Below are positions 46,894 through 56,271 of a stretch of DNA of 64,000 nucleotides, one piece after another. The stretch is from contig JAEYNR010000041.1 of NCBI GenBank assembly GCA_023412475.1, positions 51,279 through 115,278 of the forward strand, given 5' to 3'. Positions within the stretch are counted from its first letter, which is position 1, and each line of letters opens with the position of its first letter. A program made the position numbers and the translations under genes. Origin of the DNA: Fibrobacterota bacterium (GTDB lineage: Bacteria > Fibrobacterota > Chitinivibrionia > Chitinivibrionales > Chitinispirillaceae). The notes beneath the pieces are model-generated. The model was not told the origin of the DNA. It was given only the letters and a program-made list of their open reading frames with translations, and searched no databases.

Positions 46894-49569
46894 ATGATGG
46901 AAAAACAGTACAATCCTGCGCAGGTAGAAGACCGCTGGTACGCGAAATGGATGGAAAAGAAACTTTTCCATGCCGACGAAAAATCAGATAAACCTAAATA
47001 CTCCATTGTTATTCCACCTCCAAACGTCACAGGTGTACTCCACATGGGTCATGCCCTGAATAACTCTATTCAGGATATAATAATCCGTTATAAACGCATG
47101 TGTGGTTTTGAAACCCTCTGGATGCCTGGTACCGATCATGCAGGAATAGCTACTCAGAATGTAGTTGAAAGAAAACTGGCTAAAGAAAAGAAGAATCGTC
47201 ATGATCTTGGCAGAGATGCATTTATCAGTGAAGTGTGGAAATGGAAAAAGGTTCATCATCAGATTATCTCCAGCCAGCTCAAAAAACTGGGCAGCTCCTG
47301 TGACTGGGACCGCGAACGCTTTACCATGGATGAAGGATTGTCTAAGGCTGTGCGTAAGGTTTTTGTGCAGCTCTATAAAGAAGGACTTATTTATAAAGGG
47401 AAATATATTATCAACTGGTGCCCCAGGTGTCAGACAGCTCTCTCTGATGAGGAAGCAGAGCATAAGGAGCTTCAGGGAAAACTCTACCACTTCCAATATC
47501 CATATGCAGATGGTTCAGGCTATGTGACAGTTGCCACTACCCGCCCTGAGACCATGCTTGGAGATACTGCTGTTGCAGTGAATCCAAAGGACCAGCGCTA
47601 TAAAGGAAAAGAAGGAAAAATGCTGATTCTTCCTCTGGTAAACAGAGAAATTCCTATCATTACAGATGATTATGTGGACAAGGAGTTTGGTACAGGTGCA
47701 GTTAAAGTTACCCCTGCACATGATCCCAATGACTACGCAATGGGGCAGCGTCATGATCTGGAGCCGATTATGGTTATGGATGAAACCGGGCACATGACCG
47801 GTTCCATACCTGAAAAGTATATCGGTAAGGACCGATTTACGGTTCGAAAAGAGGTAGTTGAAGATCTTACAGCACTTGGCCTTGTGGAAAAGATTGAAGA
47901 ACATACCCATGCAGTAGGTCATTGTTATAGATGCAGTACAGTTGTAGAACCATATTATTCCGATCAGTGGTTTGTCAAAATGAAACCACTGGCAAAAGAG
48001 GCTCTGGAAGCTGTGCTTGAAGACAAGGTTAGCTTTTATCCTAATCGATGGAGAAAAACGTATATCGATTGGATGGAAAATATCCGTGACTGGTGCATTT
48101 CACGTCAAATCTGGTGGGGGCACAGAATTCCGGTATGGTACTGTGATTGTGGAGAGATGACAGTTGCTGAAGAGACTCCTCTCAATTGCCCCAAATGCCA
48201 TAGTTCATCTTTAAGACAGGATGAAGACGTACTTGACACCTGGTTCTCATCATGGTTGTGGCCGTTTTCCACTATGGGATGGCCTCAGGATACTTTGACC
48301 ATGAGGAAGTTCTTTCCTACCGATACACTGGCGACTGCACCGGAAATATTGTTTTTCTGGGTGGCCAGAATGATCATGGCATCCCTTCATTTTACTGGAA
48401 AGTTGCCCTTTACCCAGGTTATTCTACACGGTACAGTCAGAGACAAGACCGGGAGGAAAATGAGTAAATCGCTGGGCAACTCTATCGACCCGCTGGAAAT
48501 AATTCCAGTCTACGGTACAGATGCACTCCGTTTCTCAATGATTATGATCACTGCCTCCGGAGCAGATGTTTATCTGGGAAAAGACACCTTCGATATAGGA
48601 CGTAACTTCGCCAACAAACTATGGAACGCTTCCAGGTTTCTTCTGGGTAATATTGACCAGCAGTATGCTTTTGACAGCCTGCCATCACAGGAGCGTTTTA
48701 AACTGGAAGACCGGTGGATTTTCAGTAAGTTACAGAAAGTAGCAATAAGTGTCAATGAAAGCCTAGAACAGTTCAGATTCAATGAAGTCTGTCACACCCT
48801 ATATGATTTTATATGGAAAGAGTTCTGTGACTGGTATATCGAAGCTAAAAAAACAGACCTCTACCAGCAGGAAGATCCTTCACGGCGGCAGGATGCAATC
48901 TGTCTGTGCAGCTATATGCTGGCATCAATCCTGAAGATGCTTCACCCGGTCATGCCGTTTATAACCGAGGAGATATGGTCAAATTTGCGGTTGAAAGTGA
49001 CTTTCCCGGAGGTGATTGACAGCGAGTTTATCATGACTGCAAGTTTCCCGAAAGCTGACAATTCATTACTCAACGACCAGGCGCAAACACAGTTCGGTTT
49101 AACTATGGATGTGATCACTGCTTTGCGGACCATAAGATCTGAAAACAATGTTCCACCCGATAAACAGGCAAATGCAGTAATTATCCCGTCAGATAGTGAT
49201 AGTACTGAAGTATTAAAGTCGCAGATTAAACTGATCGATCAATTTGCCAGACTGACAGAAACAATTATAGCTCAGGATGCAAAGAAGCCTTCCTTTGCCG
49301 GTTCATCGGTGGTCAAGGGTACATCGGTCTATCTCAGCCTTGAGGGTTTGATCGACCTAAAGTTGGAAATCGAAAAACTCACTAAAGAGATAACCAGAGT
49401 CAGTGGCCTTATTAAAGGAACTAAAGCGCGCCTTGAAAATCAGAATTTCGTAAGCCGTGCCCCCGAAGATGTAATAGCCAAGGAACGGAAAAAGCTTCAA
49501 GGTTTGGAAGAAAATCTGGAAAAGCTTGAGAAGAACCTTCAAATGATGCAAAAAGGCGATGCGTCTTGA
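46894..49569 (+). CDS. valS: valyl-tRNA synthetase
   Basis: Charges tRNA-Val; class I synthetase. HIGH motif as HMGH (50-53, in PPPNVTGVLHMGHALNN), the CP1 editing domain with TTRPETMLGDTAVAVNP and HDPNDYAMGQRH, IWWGHRIPVWYC, KMSKS around 522 (GRKMSKSLGNSIDP), the anticodon-binding helices and a C-terminal coiled coil (EIEKLTKEITRV onwards). Full length at 891. The tandem array at 46293 lies upstream and could affect its expression. The stop codon is inside a hairpin (49564-49588). Confidence 0.97.
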   Translation: MMEKQYNPAQVEDRWYAKWMEKKLFHADEKSDKPKYSIVIPPPNVTGVLHMGHALNNSIQDIIIRYKRMCGFETLWMPGTDHAGIATQNVVERKLAKEKKNRHDLGRDAFISEVWKWKKVHHQIISSQLKKLGSSCDWDRERFTMDEGLSKAVRKVFVQLYKEGLIYKGKYIINWCPRCQTALSDEEAEHKELQGKLYHFQYPYADGSGYVTVATTRPETMLGDTAVAVNPKDQRYKGKEGKMLILPLVNREIPIITDDYVDKEFGTGAVKVTPAHDPNDYAMGQRHDLEPIMVMDETGHMTGSIPEKYIGKDRFTVRKEVVEDLTALGLVEKIEEHTHAVGHCYRCSTVVEPYYSDQWFVKMKPLAKEALEAVLEDKVSFYPNRWRKTYIDWMENIRDWCISRQIWWGHRIPVWYCDCGEMTVAEETPLNCPKCHSSSLRQDEDVLDTWFSSWLWPFSTMGWPQDTLTMRKFFPTDTLATAPEILFFWVARMIMASLHFTGKLPFTQVILHGTVRDKTGRKMSKSLGNSIDPLEIIPVYGTDALRFSMIMITASGADVYLGKDTFDIGRNFANKLWNASRFLLGNIDQQYAFDSLPSQERFKLEDRWIFSKLQKVAISVNESLEQFRFNEVCHTLYDFIWKEFCDWYIEAKKTDLYQQEDPSRRQDAICLCSYMLASILKMLHPVMPFITEEIWSNLRLKVTFPEVIDSEFIMTASFPKADNSLLNDQAQTQFGLTMDVITALRTIRSENNVPPDKQANAVIIPSDSDSTEVLKSQIKLIDQFARLTETIIAQDAKKPSFAGSSVVKGTSVYLSLEGLIDLKLEIEKLTKEITRVSGLIKGTKARLENQNFVSRAPEDVIAKERKKLQGLEENLEKLEKNLQMMQKGDAS

Positions 49570-49588
49570 GGCCGAATCCGCCTCAAGA
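49564..49588 (+). terminator. hairpin overlapping valS stop
   Basis: TCTTGAGGC / GCCTCAAGA, 9-bp perfect arms with a 7-base loop; the TGA stop (49567-49569) is in the left arm. No T-run, the same arrangement as at 2905-2940. Confidence 0.55.
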
Positions 49589-49675
49589 GTGAGTTGACTT
49601 GACGACAGTGAGAAGAAATTACCCCAGAGATGAAGAGTTTTACAGGTTAAAAAGTTAACCTTGGGGAGACTATTT

Positions 49676-50875
49676 ATGCTGAGTAAACCACACCACCTTT
49701 ATTACCTCAATGCTCTCTTCGATCAGCACTTAGGAGGCTATGATACAGGCAAACTCGCCCGTGCCGCCTCCGAAATGACCATCTTGTTTTCATTCATGGG
49801 CAATCACTCCGACAGAGTCCTGCTTGATGTAGATTTTCCCGATGATTTTAGAAATTACCTTCTTTCCATAAATGTAAAATCTCTCCAGACAACTAATGGA
49901 AACAAAGCTGAAATCCCGGTATCATGGGGTTGGGATGAACAGAGCTGTAAAAAAATGAAGACACTAGGACTAAATTGTCAAAACCCGAATCTCAGCATCA
50001 TAAAAAAAGTAAACTCTCGTCAATTTCACAATCTCATTTCCGACAGATTCAGTCTAGGAGTAGAAGGCTCCACCTACTGTGATTCTTATGAAGCATTGCT
50101 TCAAGGACTGAAAAAACTCGAACTTTTTGGAGACTTGGTGATAAAGCCATCATTTGGCGGTTCCGGTTATGGATTCAGGATAATTAAAAAAGGTGAAAAA
50201 ACCTTTTATCAAAAAGACATGGAGGCTCTGGTTGAACATGGGGGCGTAGTGATTGAACCATGGCGTAAGCGTGTTCACGATTTTTCAAGCAGCATCACAA
50301 TTTATAAAGATGGATCTATGAGTTCGATTCGTCACCAGAGGTCCTTTTCCAATATGCATGGTGCTTTCATTGGAATATTTATGGCACCCTGCGATCCGGT
50401 GATCGAAAAATATAAATATATTCAGGAAAAAGCAGTCAGAAATGCGGCTCAAACACTTTTTGAACATGGATATTTCGGTCCTGCCGGTTTTGATTCTTTC
50501 GTTTATACCGACACCGATGGAAAAGAAAGGGTCGCTCCGGTAATTGAAATCAATGCCCGCCATTCCATGAGTGATGTAGCACATGCTATCAGAAATCGCT
50601 ATACACCGCAGAAATGGTGTTTTTTCCGCCTAATGAGCAAAAAAAGATGCAACCTCCCTACTGATTACAATAAATGGAAAGATATGTTAAAAAAAGATCA
50701 TTTCGACCCTGATACAAGGGAAGGAATAATTCTTCTGACTCCACTTCGTTTAAAACATGGCAGCACTGTTGTTCAGCCCATAAGAAATGGGTTTTTCCTT
50801 TCGGCATGTTCAGAAGAGGAACTTTTCGAAATGGATGAGAGACTGAGGAAAGTATTGGAATGTGGAAACCATTAG
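49676..50875 (+). CDS. ATP-grasp domain protein, unknown substrate
   Basis: About 399 residues. The central and C-terminal parts have ATP-grasp features: DLVIKPSFGGSGYGFRII (nucleotide-binding glycine loop), GGVVIEPW, and VIEINARHSMSDVAHAI with the E-x-N magnesium ligands. The N-terminal 120 residues resemble a pre-ATP-grasp domain. Family enzymes ligate a carboxylate to an amine or thiol; nothing identifies the partner substrate. I start at ATG 49676 behind GGGGAG rather than at the TTG at 49661. It stands alone, 106 bases after valS. Confidence 0.8.
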   Translation: MLSKPHHLYYLNALFDQHLGGYDTGKLARAASEMTILFSFMGNHSDRVLLDVDFPDDFRNYLLSINVKSLQTTNGNKAEIPVSWGWDEQSCKKMKTLGLNCQNPNLSIIKKVNSRQFHNLISDRFSLGVEGSTYCDSYEALLQGLKKLELFGDLVIKPSFGGSGYGFRIIKKGEKTFYQKDMEALVEHGGVVIEPWRKRVHDFSSSITIYKDGSMSSIRHQRSFSNMHGAFIGIFMAPCDPVIEKYKYIQEKAVRNAAQTLFEHGYFGPAGFDSFVYTDTDGKERVAPVIEINARHSMSDVAHAIRNRYTPQKWCFFRLMSKKRCNLPTDYNKWKDMLKKDHFDPDTREGIILLTPLRLKHGSTVVQPIRNGFFLSACSEEELFEMDERLRKVLECGNH

Positions 50876-50882
50876 CCTAATA

Positions 50883-51048
50883 ATTTCCAAACAGAAGAAA
50901 TTCCAAATCACAATTCTTAAATACTAAACAGATCCCAATACTCTAATTTCTAAACAGAGATAAAAGGTTTTCAAGTAACTAAAGTTTAGGGTGTGAAGTC
51001 CTATTTGCTGTTCTTGTTTCGAATTTCGTTTTTCGGACTTCGTGCTTA
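50883..51048 (-). repeat. dispersed intergenic repeat, copy 3 (inverted)
   Basis: Reverse-orientation copy: AAACAGAAGAAATTCCAAAT...CAATTCTTAAATACTAAACAG, then after unrelated sequence GTTCTTGTTTCGAATTTCG and TTCGGACTTCGTGCTT. Lies between two convergent genes. Confidence 0.65.
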
Positions 51049-51120
51049 ATTTTTTTTAATCCTAAGCAGAGTTATAGTTGGAAATTCAGTTGGTCCGTTT
51101 TGACGAGTAGCGAAGGGACT

Positions 51121-51828
51121 TCAAGGTACTTTATTCATAATCACCCGAACTGCAAACCCATACTGTTTATAGTAACGGCTAGAAGCCAGATTGCTGTGAT
51201 TAAAACCCAGATAATACCGATAAGCATTAGTTTCATCGGTTTCAGTTGCAGTCCACCAGTATTCGTAATATCCCTGATCATAATAGGTGGCAAGGTCGTT
51301 GCGGCATCCACCCGGAAGCGCTGCAAATCCGCTTCGATTGTTTCTCATCGATCTGTTGCCTACTGTACCTTCTCCATCGGCATCTGCCCAGATAGTGTTG
51401 GATGCCAATGCTTTACCTATTTTGTTCTCCTTTTTAGTACCATCCCAGTTAAAGCCATGCTCAATCAAATAGTTTTCCAGTTTTTCCCATTCCGCATTTG
51501 TGGGCACATGCCATCCTTTGGGGGCTAGTTTTCCGGTTTCTACTGCATACCAATTGTATAATGCTCCAAATTTTACCCCGCTTGCTGGATTGTTGTCGTA
51601 ATAGCAATAGCCCGGCGAATTCATTCCTATCCAGTCAAATACATCAGCAGCATAGGTTATTGGAGTCCCGTCATTAAGCTTTGTTGTCCTGAGGTCCTCA
51701 ACTGTCCATAACTGATGACCTATTTTGATCGTTGTGTATAAGTTTCCATCTACATCGGTTACAGTTTCTGTGGTTGTCAGCTCACCTTTTTTGTCTTCTT
51801 TTTTTTTAAGGAAGTCAAAAAAACCCAT
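51121..51828 (-). CDS. Fibrobacter succinogenes major paralogous domain (FISUMP) protein
   Basis: 235 residues. The domain occupies about 30-233 and shows the family's hallmarks: VTDVDGNLYTTIKIGHQLWTVEDLRTTKLNDG, GALYNWYAVETGKLAPKGWHVPTNAEWEKLENYL, GFAALPGGCRN, YEYWWTATETD and the final YKQYGFAVRVIMN. Such proteins are abundant in Fibrobacter and some Bacteroidota and are usually exported. Here the start (MGFFDFLKKKEDKKGEL) has no signal peptide, which is unusual; AGGAGA precedes the ATG. Function of the family is unknown. Confidence 0.9.
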   Translation of the reverse strand: MGFFDFLKKKEDKKGELTTTETVTDVDGNLYTTIKIGHQLWTVEDLRTTKLNDGTPITYAADVFDWIGMNSPGYCYYDNNPASGVKFGALYNWYAVETGKLAPKGWHVPTNAEWEKLENYLIEHGFNWDGTKKENKIGKALASNTIWADADGEGTVGNRSMRNNRSGFAALPGGCRNDLATYYDQGYYEYWWTATETDETNAYRYYLGFNHSNLASSRYYKQYGFAVRVIMNKVP

Positions 51829-52134
51829 TAAATTCTCCTCTCTTTAATGCTGCTTTAACTGACAAAGTAAGGAGGATACCTTAAAGTAAAATAGCAAAAA
51901 AAAGTCCAACGTTTCCAAATCGTTACTACTGAGCTCTGAAACAAATGTCGAGGAAGATATCAGAAAAAATCGGAAAGAATATCTATAAGAAGGAAATTAC
52001 AAATAACTATTCTAAAACCTAAACAGGAATGAAGTAAAGATAGCTTAAGTATACCAGTTGGTCCTCATTCCCATTTCAAATATTCGTTTTCCGTTCGAGT
52101 TCATATTTCGAATTGCGGTTTTCGGATTTCGTGT
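51829..52134. other. intergenic region with repeat copy 4
   Basis: About 300 bases between the FISUMP start and the 3' end of the efflux operon; mostly occupied by the inverted repeat copy at 51988-52133. No gene supported. Confidence 0.45.
51988..52133 (-). repeat. dispersed intergenic repeat, copy 4 (inverted)
   Basis: AGAAGGAAATTACAAATAAC and ATTCTAAAACCTAAACAGG at the left, GGTTTTCGGATTTCGTG at the right; GTTTTCGGATTTCGTG (52118-52133) is an exact 16-base complement of 44306-44321. Ends 1 base before the stop codon of the RND gene. Confidence 0.65.
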
Positions 52135-55100
52135 TTATTTCCCTTTGGTCCACTTAAAATAGACTGACAACATACATGGAACCATAATCAGGGTCATTAT
52201 GGTAGCGAAGGTAAGCCCATAGATCATTGCCCATGCGAAAGCAGTCCAGAAATTTGACATTTCTGATCCGAACTGAATGCCAAATGATGAAGGATGAATA
52301 TCCAGACTTACCCCAAAAGCCATAGGAATAAGTCCCACAACTGTTGTCGCAGCAGTTAAAAAGACCGGACGAAACCTGGTTTTACTTGCATTTATTATTG
52401 CTTCCATTGGAGAGTCTCCAAAAGCAATTCTCTTATTGGTATAATCGACCAGTACAATACAGTTATTGACAGCCACACCTGCAAGTGCAATACATCCAAT
52501 TCCCGACATTATGACTACAAAGACCTGACCAGACAGGAAATAGCCCCATAAGACCCCTCCAATGGAAAGAAAAACCGAAATCATGATTATAACTGTCTGA
52601 CCAATAGAATTAAACTGGGCTACCAATACAACCATTATCAAAAAAAGGGCAATTACAAATGCCTGCAGCAGAAAAGTGGTAGCCTCTTCCCGCATCTCGA
52701 ACCCCTCACCCGCGCTGATCCTGTATCCAAAAGGAAGATTAATATTGTAAACCAGGCTGTCCACCTGAGTTTGAATCTTTTGCTTATCCTGAACATTTTC
52801 AAAAAAATCTGCCCATACACCGACAGATCTCTGAAAATTTCTTCTTCTGATGATTCCAACAGCTGATCTGCTGCTGACTTGTGCCACTGCAGTGAGCGGA
52901 ACTCTCACTCCATCATTATCAACCACATGAATCCTTTGAACATCTGAAACCGAATTACGATAACCAGAAGTATAACGCAAAACGATATCATATTCATCTT
53001 CACCAGCCCTGAACTCACCTATAACTGAACCGTTTATGGCAGTTCTGACAGTCGATGCAATATTTTGTGCATTCAGGTTATAAAATGCTGCCCTTTTTCT
53101 GTCGATATTGATATTTAATTCTGGTTTTGCTGCTTCAAAATCCGTCTCTATCAGTTTTAATTGCGGATAGTTTCTCAAAACAGTCAAAACGGAATCGGCA
53201 TACATTCCCAGAACAGAATAATCATCACCTATTACATCAAAGGAAATATCATGTCCTGAGGGAGGTCCTGCCTCCCTTTCCCGGATTTCGATGTTTGCTC
53301 CACTAAAACCGCTTAATTCTCTTTTAAGAGCAGCAATGGTAGTCCTGCCCTCTATATCCCGTTGCTTAAATTCCTTTAAACTGAGTCTGACAAAGCCCTG
53401 ATTGTATTCCTCGCCCATTCTTGAAAAAAGATCATCTTTTCCCGCTCTGCCTGAAGTTGCCTGAATGCTTTTAAGGGATGAAGGAACCTTTTGCGCTATC
53501 CTTTCCAAAACATTTATAACACTGTCGGTTTTTTCAAGAGGTGTTCCCTGTGGCATTTCAACGGTAATAATTATTTCTGATGGATCCAGGGAGGGGAAAA
53601 AAATTGCTTCTTTACCAAATACTATGTAAAGGACAAATCCCAGAATCACTATTATAAAAGTTACAACCAATACCAGAGTGTTTCTTCTAAGTGATTTACG
53701 CAGCCAACTGTCGTATCTGTTCATCATCCAGTTGTATAACTTGCCGCCTCCGGTCATTCTTGATGCATGTCTGGTGTCACTGACTTTTAAAAATCGTGAA
53801 CAGAAGACCGGATTAATTGTGAGCGCAACAAAAAGAGAGGATGAGAGTACCACAATGACAGTGATCGGTATATATGACATGAAATCACCCATCACATCCG
53901 GCATGTAAATAATGGGAAAGAAAGCAAGACAGGTAGTGAGAGTGGATGAAATCACAGGAGCTGCAACTTCAGAAGTCCCATCTATGGCTGCATCACGCTG
54001 AGATTTTCCCATAGTGCCATGACGAAAAATATTCTCTACTATTACTATGCCGTTATCAACCAGCATTCCCAAAGCCAGAATAAGACTGAATAGTACGACC
54101 ATATTCAGTGTAATACCCATCAGTTGCAGCACAGTAAAGGAAAGAAGCATAGAAAAAGGAATAGCCAAAGAGACAAACAATGAATTTACAAAGCCCAGAA
54201 AGACGATGGTAATCAGCAAAACCAGTAAAAAGCCGCTGAACATGTTGTTTTCCAGATCAGAAATAATCAGCCGTATGTCATCAGATTCATCGTATACATA
54301 GTTTACTTCTGTTCCCTGTGGAAAACCTTCTTTCAGGCTATCAATTAAAGCCCTTGCCTGATCGACAATCCTGACAATGTTCTGTCCGCTTCGTTTGGTT
54401 AAAGATAATGTTATGGCAGGTTTCCCGTTGAAACTTGAATAAGTCTCCGGTTCATCATAGGTAAAGAAGATAGATCCTAATTTGCTTAAGGGAACACTGA
54501 TATTACCGGATTGAACCATTATATTTTCAAATTGCTCGGGGGTGCGGATTTCAGAATTGATAGAAATGGAGTAAGTAAGGGCCTGACTTTTTAAAATACC
54601 ACCCGGAATTGCAGAATTAGCGATCTGCACAGCATCAGACACATCATCTATTGACAGATCATAGTAGGAAAGTTTGGCCGGATCGATCTCAATTATCACT
54701 TTTCGCTCAAGGTTGCCTGCGATTTCGACATCCAGCACTCCCTGAACTCTGCGTAACTCCTCTTCAAGATCTTCTGCGGTGTTATCGATAATATCAAGTC
54801 CGTCAATGTGCGATAAAGAGATTATCAGAATCGGGAAACTGGAAGAGCTGAGCTCCTGAACAGAAGGCTCCTCTGATTCTGCGGGCAATAATGGCCTGGC
54901 TCTGTCAATTCTTTGCTGAACTCTTCTAAGGGCGGTTTCCACAGAAATGTCTGAAGCAAATTCTGTGTAGATAAATGAAAGTCCCTGCTGTGATGAAGAG
55001 GCAATTTCCATTAATCCATCAATACCGTTGATTTCATCTTCCAGCACCCGGGTAACCAGATTTTCCATATCTGCAGCAGAAACTCCCGGATAAAGGGTAC

Positions 55101-55236
55101 TGATAAAAATATATGGTTGTTGTATTTCGGGTGCAGATTCCCGAGGAAGGCTTATGTACGATATTAAACCGGCAACCACTATAAGTGCAGAAAATGTAAA
55201 AACCATTGAGGCTTTATTTACCAAAAAGCGGATCAT
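52135..55236 (-). CDS. RND-family efflux transporter permease
   Basis: 1033-residue inner-membrane pump of the AcrB/MMPL-like HAE class, 12 predicted helices with two large periplasmic loops of the usual size. N-terminal KASMVFTFSALIVVAGLISY and the loop GVSAADMENLVTRVLE are typical. In TM4 the segment LALGMLVDNGIVIVENIFRHG has D-N where AcrB has the proton-relay D407-D408 pair; TM10 has AGVAVNNCIVLVDYTNK. It overlaps the adaptor gene by 4 bases (adaptor stop over the permease start) and completes a tripartite pump with the TolC-like gene upstream. Substrates unknown. Confidence 0.94.
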   Translation of the reverse strand: MIRFLVNKASMVFTFSALIVVAGLISYISLPRESAPEIQQPYIFISTLYPGVSAADMENLVTRVLEDEINGIDGLMEIASSSQQGLSFIYTEFASDISVETALRRVQQRIDRARPLLPAESEEPSVQELSSSSFPILIISLSHIDGLDIIDNTAEDLEEELRRVQGVLDVEIAGNLERKVIIEIDPAKLSYYDLSIDDVSDAVQIANSAIPGGILKSQALTYSISINSEIRTPEQFENIMVQSGNISVPLSKLGSIFFTYDEPETYSSFNGKPAITLSLTKRSGQNIVRIVDQARALIDSLKEGFPQGTEVNYVYDESDDIRLIISDLENNMFSGFLLVLLITIVFLGFVNSLFVSLAIPFSMLLSFTVLQLMGITLNMVVLFSLILALGMLVDNGIVIVENIFRHGTMGKSQRDAAIDGTSEVAAPVISSTLTTCLAFFPIIYMPDVMGDFMSYIPITVIVVLSSSLFVALTINPVFCSRFLKVSDTRHASRMTGGGKLYNWMMNRYDSWLRKSLRRNTLVLVVTFIIVILGFVLYIVFGKEAIFFPSLDPSEIIITVEMPQGTPLEKTDSVINVLERIAQKVPSSLKSIQATSGRAGKDDLFSRMGEEYNQGFVRLSLKEFKQRDIEGRTTIAALKRELSGFSGANIEIREREAGPPSGHDISFDVIGDDYSVLGMYADSVLTVLRNYPQLKLIETDFEAAKPELNINIDRKRAAFYNLNAQNIASTVRTAINGSVIGEFRAGEDEYDIVLRYTSGYRNSVSDVQRIHVVDNDGVRVPLTAVAQVSSRSAVGIIRRRNFQRSVGVWADFFENVQDKQKIQTQVDSLVYNINLPFGYRISAGEGFEMREEATTFLLQAFVIALFLIMVVLVAQFNSIGQTVIIMISVFLSIGGVLWGYFLSGQVFVVIMSGIGCIALAGVAVNNCIVLVDYTNKRIAFGDSPMEAIINASKTRFRPVFLTAATTVVGLIPMAFGVSLDIHPSSFGIQFGSEMSNFWTAFAWAMIYGLTFATIMTLIMVPCMLSVYFKWTKGK

Positions 55237-56270
55237 TGGCTTTTACCTGAATTACTTATCTTTACAGTCATACCTTCCCGGACAAACTGAAAACCTGCGG
55301 TTATGAGGCGCTCACCCGGATTCAATCCGCTTTTTACCATGGTGCTCTGATCTGTCTGGGGACCGGTTTCTATCTGTTTTTTATGCACAATCCCACCGGA
55401 ATCCACTGTCATAACCGTATATTGAACCCCTTCCATTACTATGGCTTCTGTTGGAATTACTATAGCGCTGTCAAAGGTTACAAGGGATAGCTGAATCCGC
55501 CCGGATGTGCCAGGTTTGAGTTCGTTATCTTTATTAGCAAAATATGCCTCTGCTGAAAACAAGCGCTTCTCCTGATCTGCAGCTCTGGCCAGCACCATTA
55601 TTTTTCCAGACCATGACTTGTTTTGAATCATGGGTATGGTCAGCGCCACTTCACTTCCAGGATCTACATGGTAAATATCTGATTCAGTGATACCGAATTT
55701 AACCTTTAGGCTGTCCAGCCTTGATACAATAAATGTAGGAGTATTTGCAGCGAGTTCCTGATATTGCTCTATGAAGCATGTTGTTACGATACCGGAAACC
55801 GGAGTAATTGCGAAAGCACCGCGATAGTTTTTCTGGGCATCTAAGAATTCGTTGTTTGCATTTAAAAGGGTCAGGTGCTGCTGATCGAGAGAGAGCTGCG
55901 ATGCATTACCCCTGCTGTAATGCTTTTTCAGTTGTTCCAGAGTAGACCTTGCAATATTGAGTTGAGCTCGTGCAGTTTCTAACAGGTTATAAGCCCTTGA
56001 GCCATCGATACTGGCCAGAGAAACTCCCCTTGTAACATTTTTACCTTCCCTGAAGTTTATCTTCTCAACCCGTCCTCCCGAATAACAGATAAGATTTGCA
56101 GTTTCCATTGGTTCCAGTCTTCCGAAATAAATCGCTTCTTCGGTAAATCTTTGACTGGTGACAGTAATCACTTCAACCGATAATTGCTCTTGCTTTTCCT
56201 GACCGTTCTGTCCGTTTTTTCTGGAACAGACAAGTAAAAGTCCTATTGCCAGAAGCACAAACAATCGCAT
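55233..56270 (-). CDS. RND periplasmic adaptor (membrane fusion protein)
   Basis: 345 residues. N-terminal hydrophobic leader ending LLLVCSRKNGQ: a possible but non-canonical lipobox (Val before Cys). Then the half-motif of the lipoyl domain (YFGRLEPMETANLICYSGGRVEKINFREGKNV), a short alpha-hairpin (about 85-125), the second lipoyl half with PVSGIVT, and beta-barrel/MP domains (GTSGRIQLSLV). It connects the RND pump to the outer-membrane channel. One base separates it from the TolC gene; overlaps the pump gene by 4 bases. Confidence 0.92.
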   Translation of the reverse strand: MRLFVLLAIGLLLVCSRKNGQNGQEKQEQLSVEVITVTSQRFTEEAIYFGRLEPMETANLICYSGGRVEKINFREGKNVTRGVSLASIDGSRAYNLLETARAQLNIARSTLEQLKKHYSRGNASQLSLDQQHLTLLNANNEFLDAQKNYRGAFAITPVSGIVTTCFIEQYQELAANTPTFIVSRLDSLKVKFGITESDIYHVDPGSEVALTIPMIQNKSWSGKIMVLARAADQEKRLFSAEAYFANKDNELKPGTSGRIQLSLVTFDSAIVIPTEAIVMEGVQYTVMTVDSGGIVHKKQIETGPQTDQSTMVKSGLNPGERLITAGFQFVREGMTVKISNSGKSQ

Positions 56271-56271
56271 A

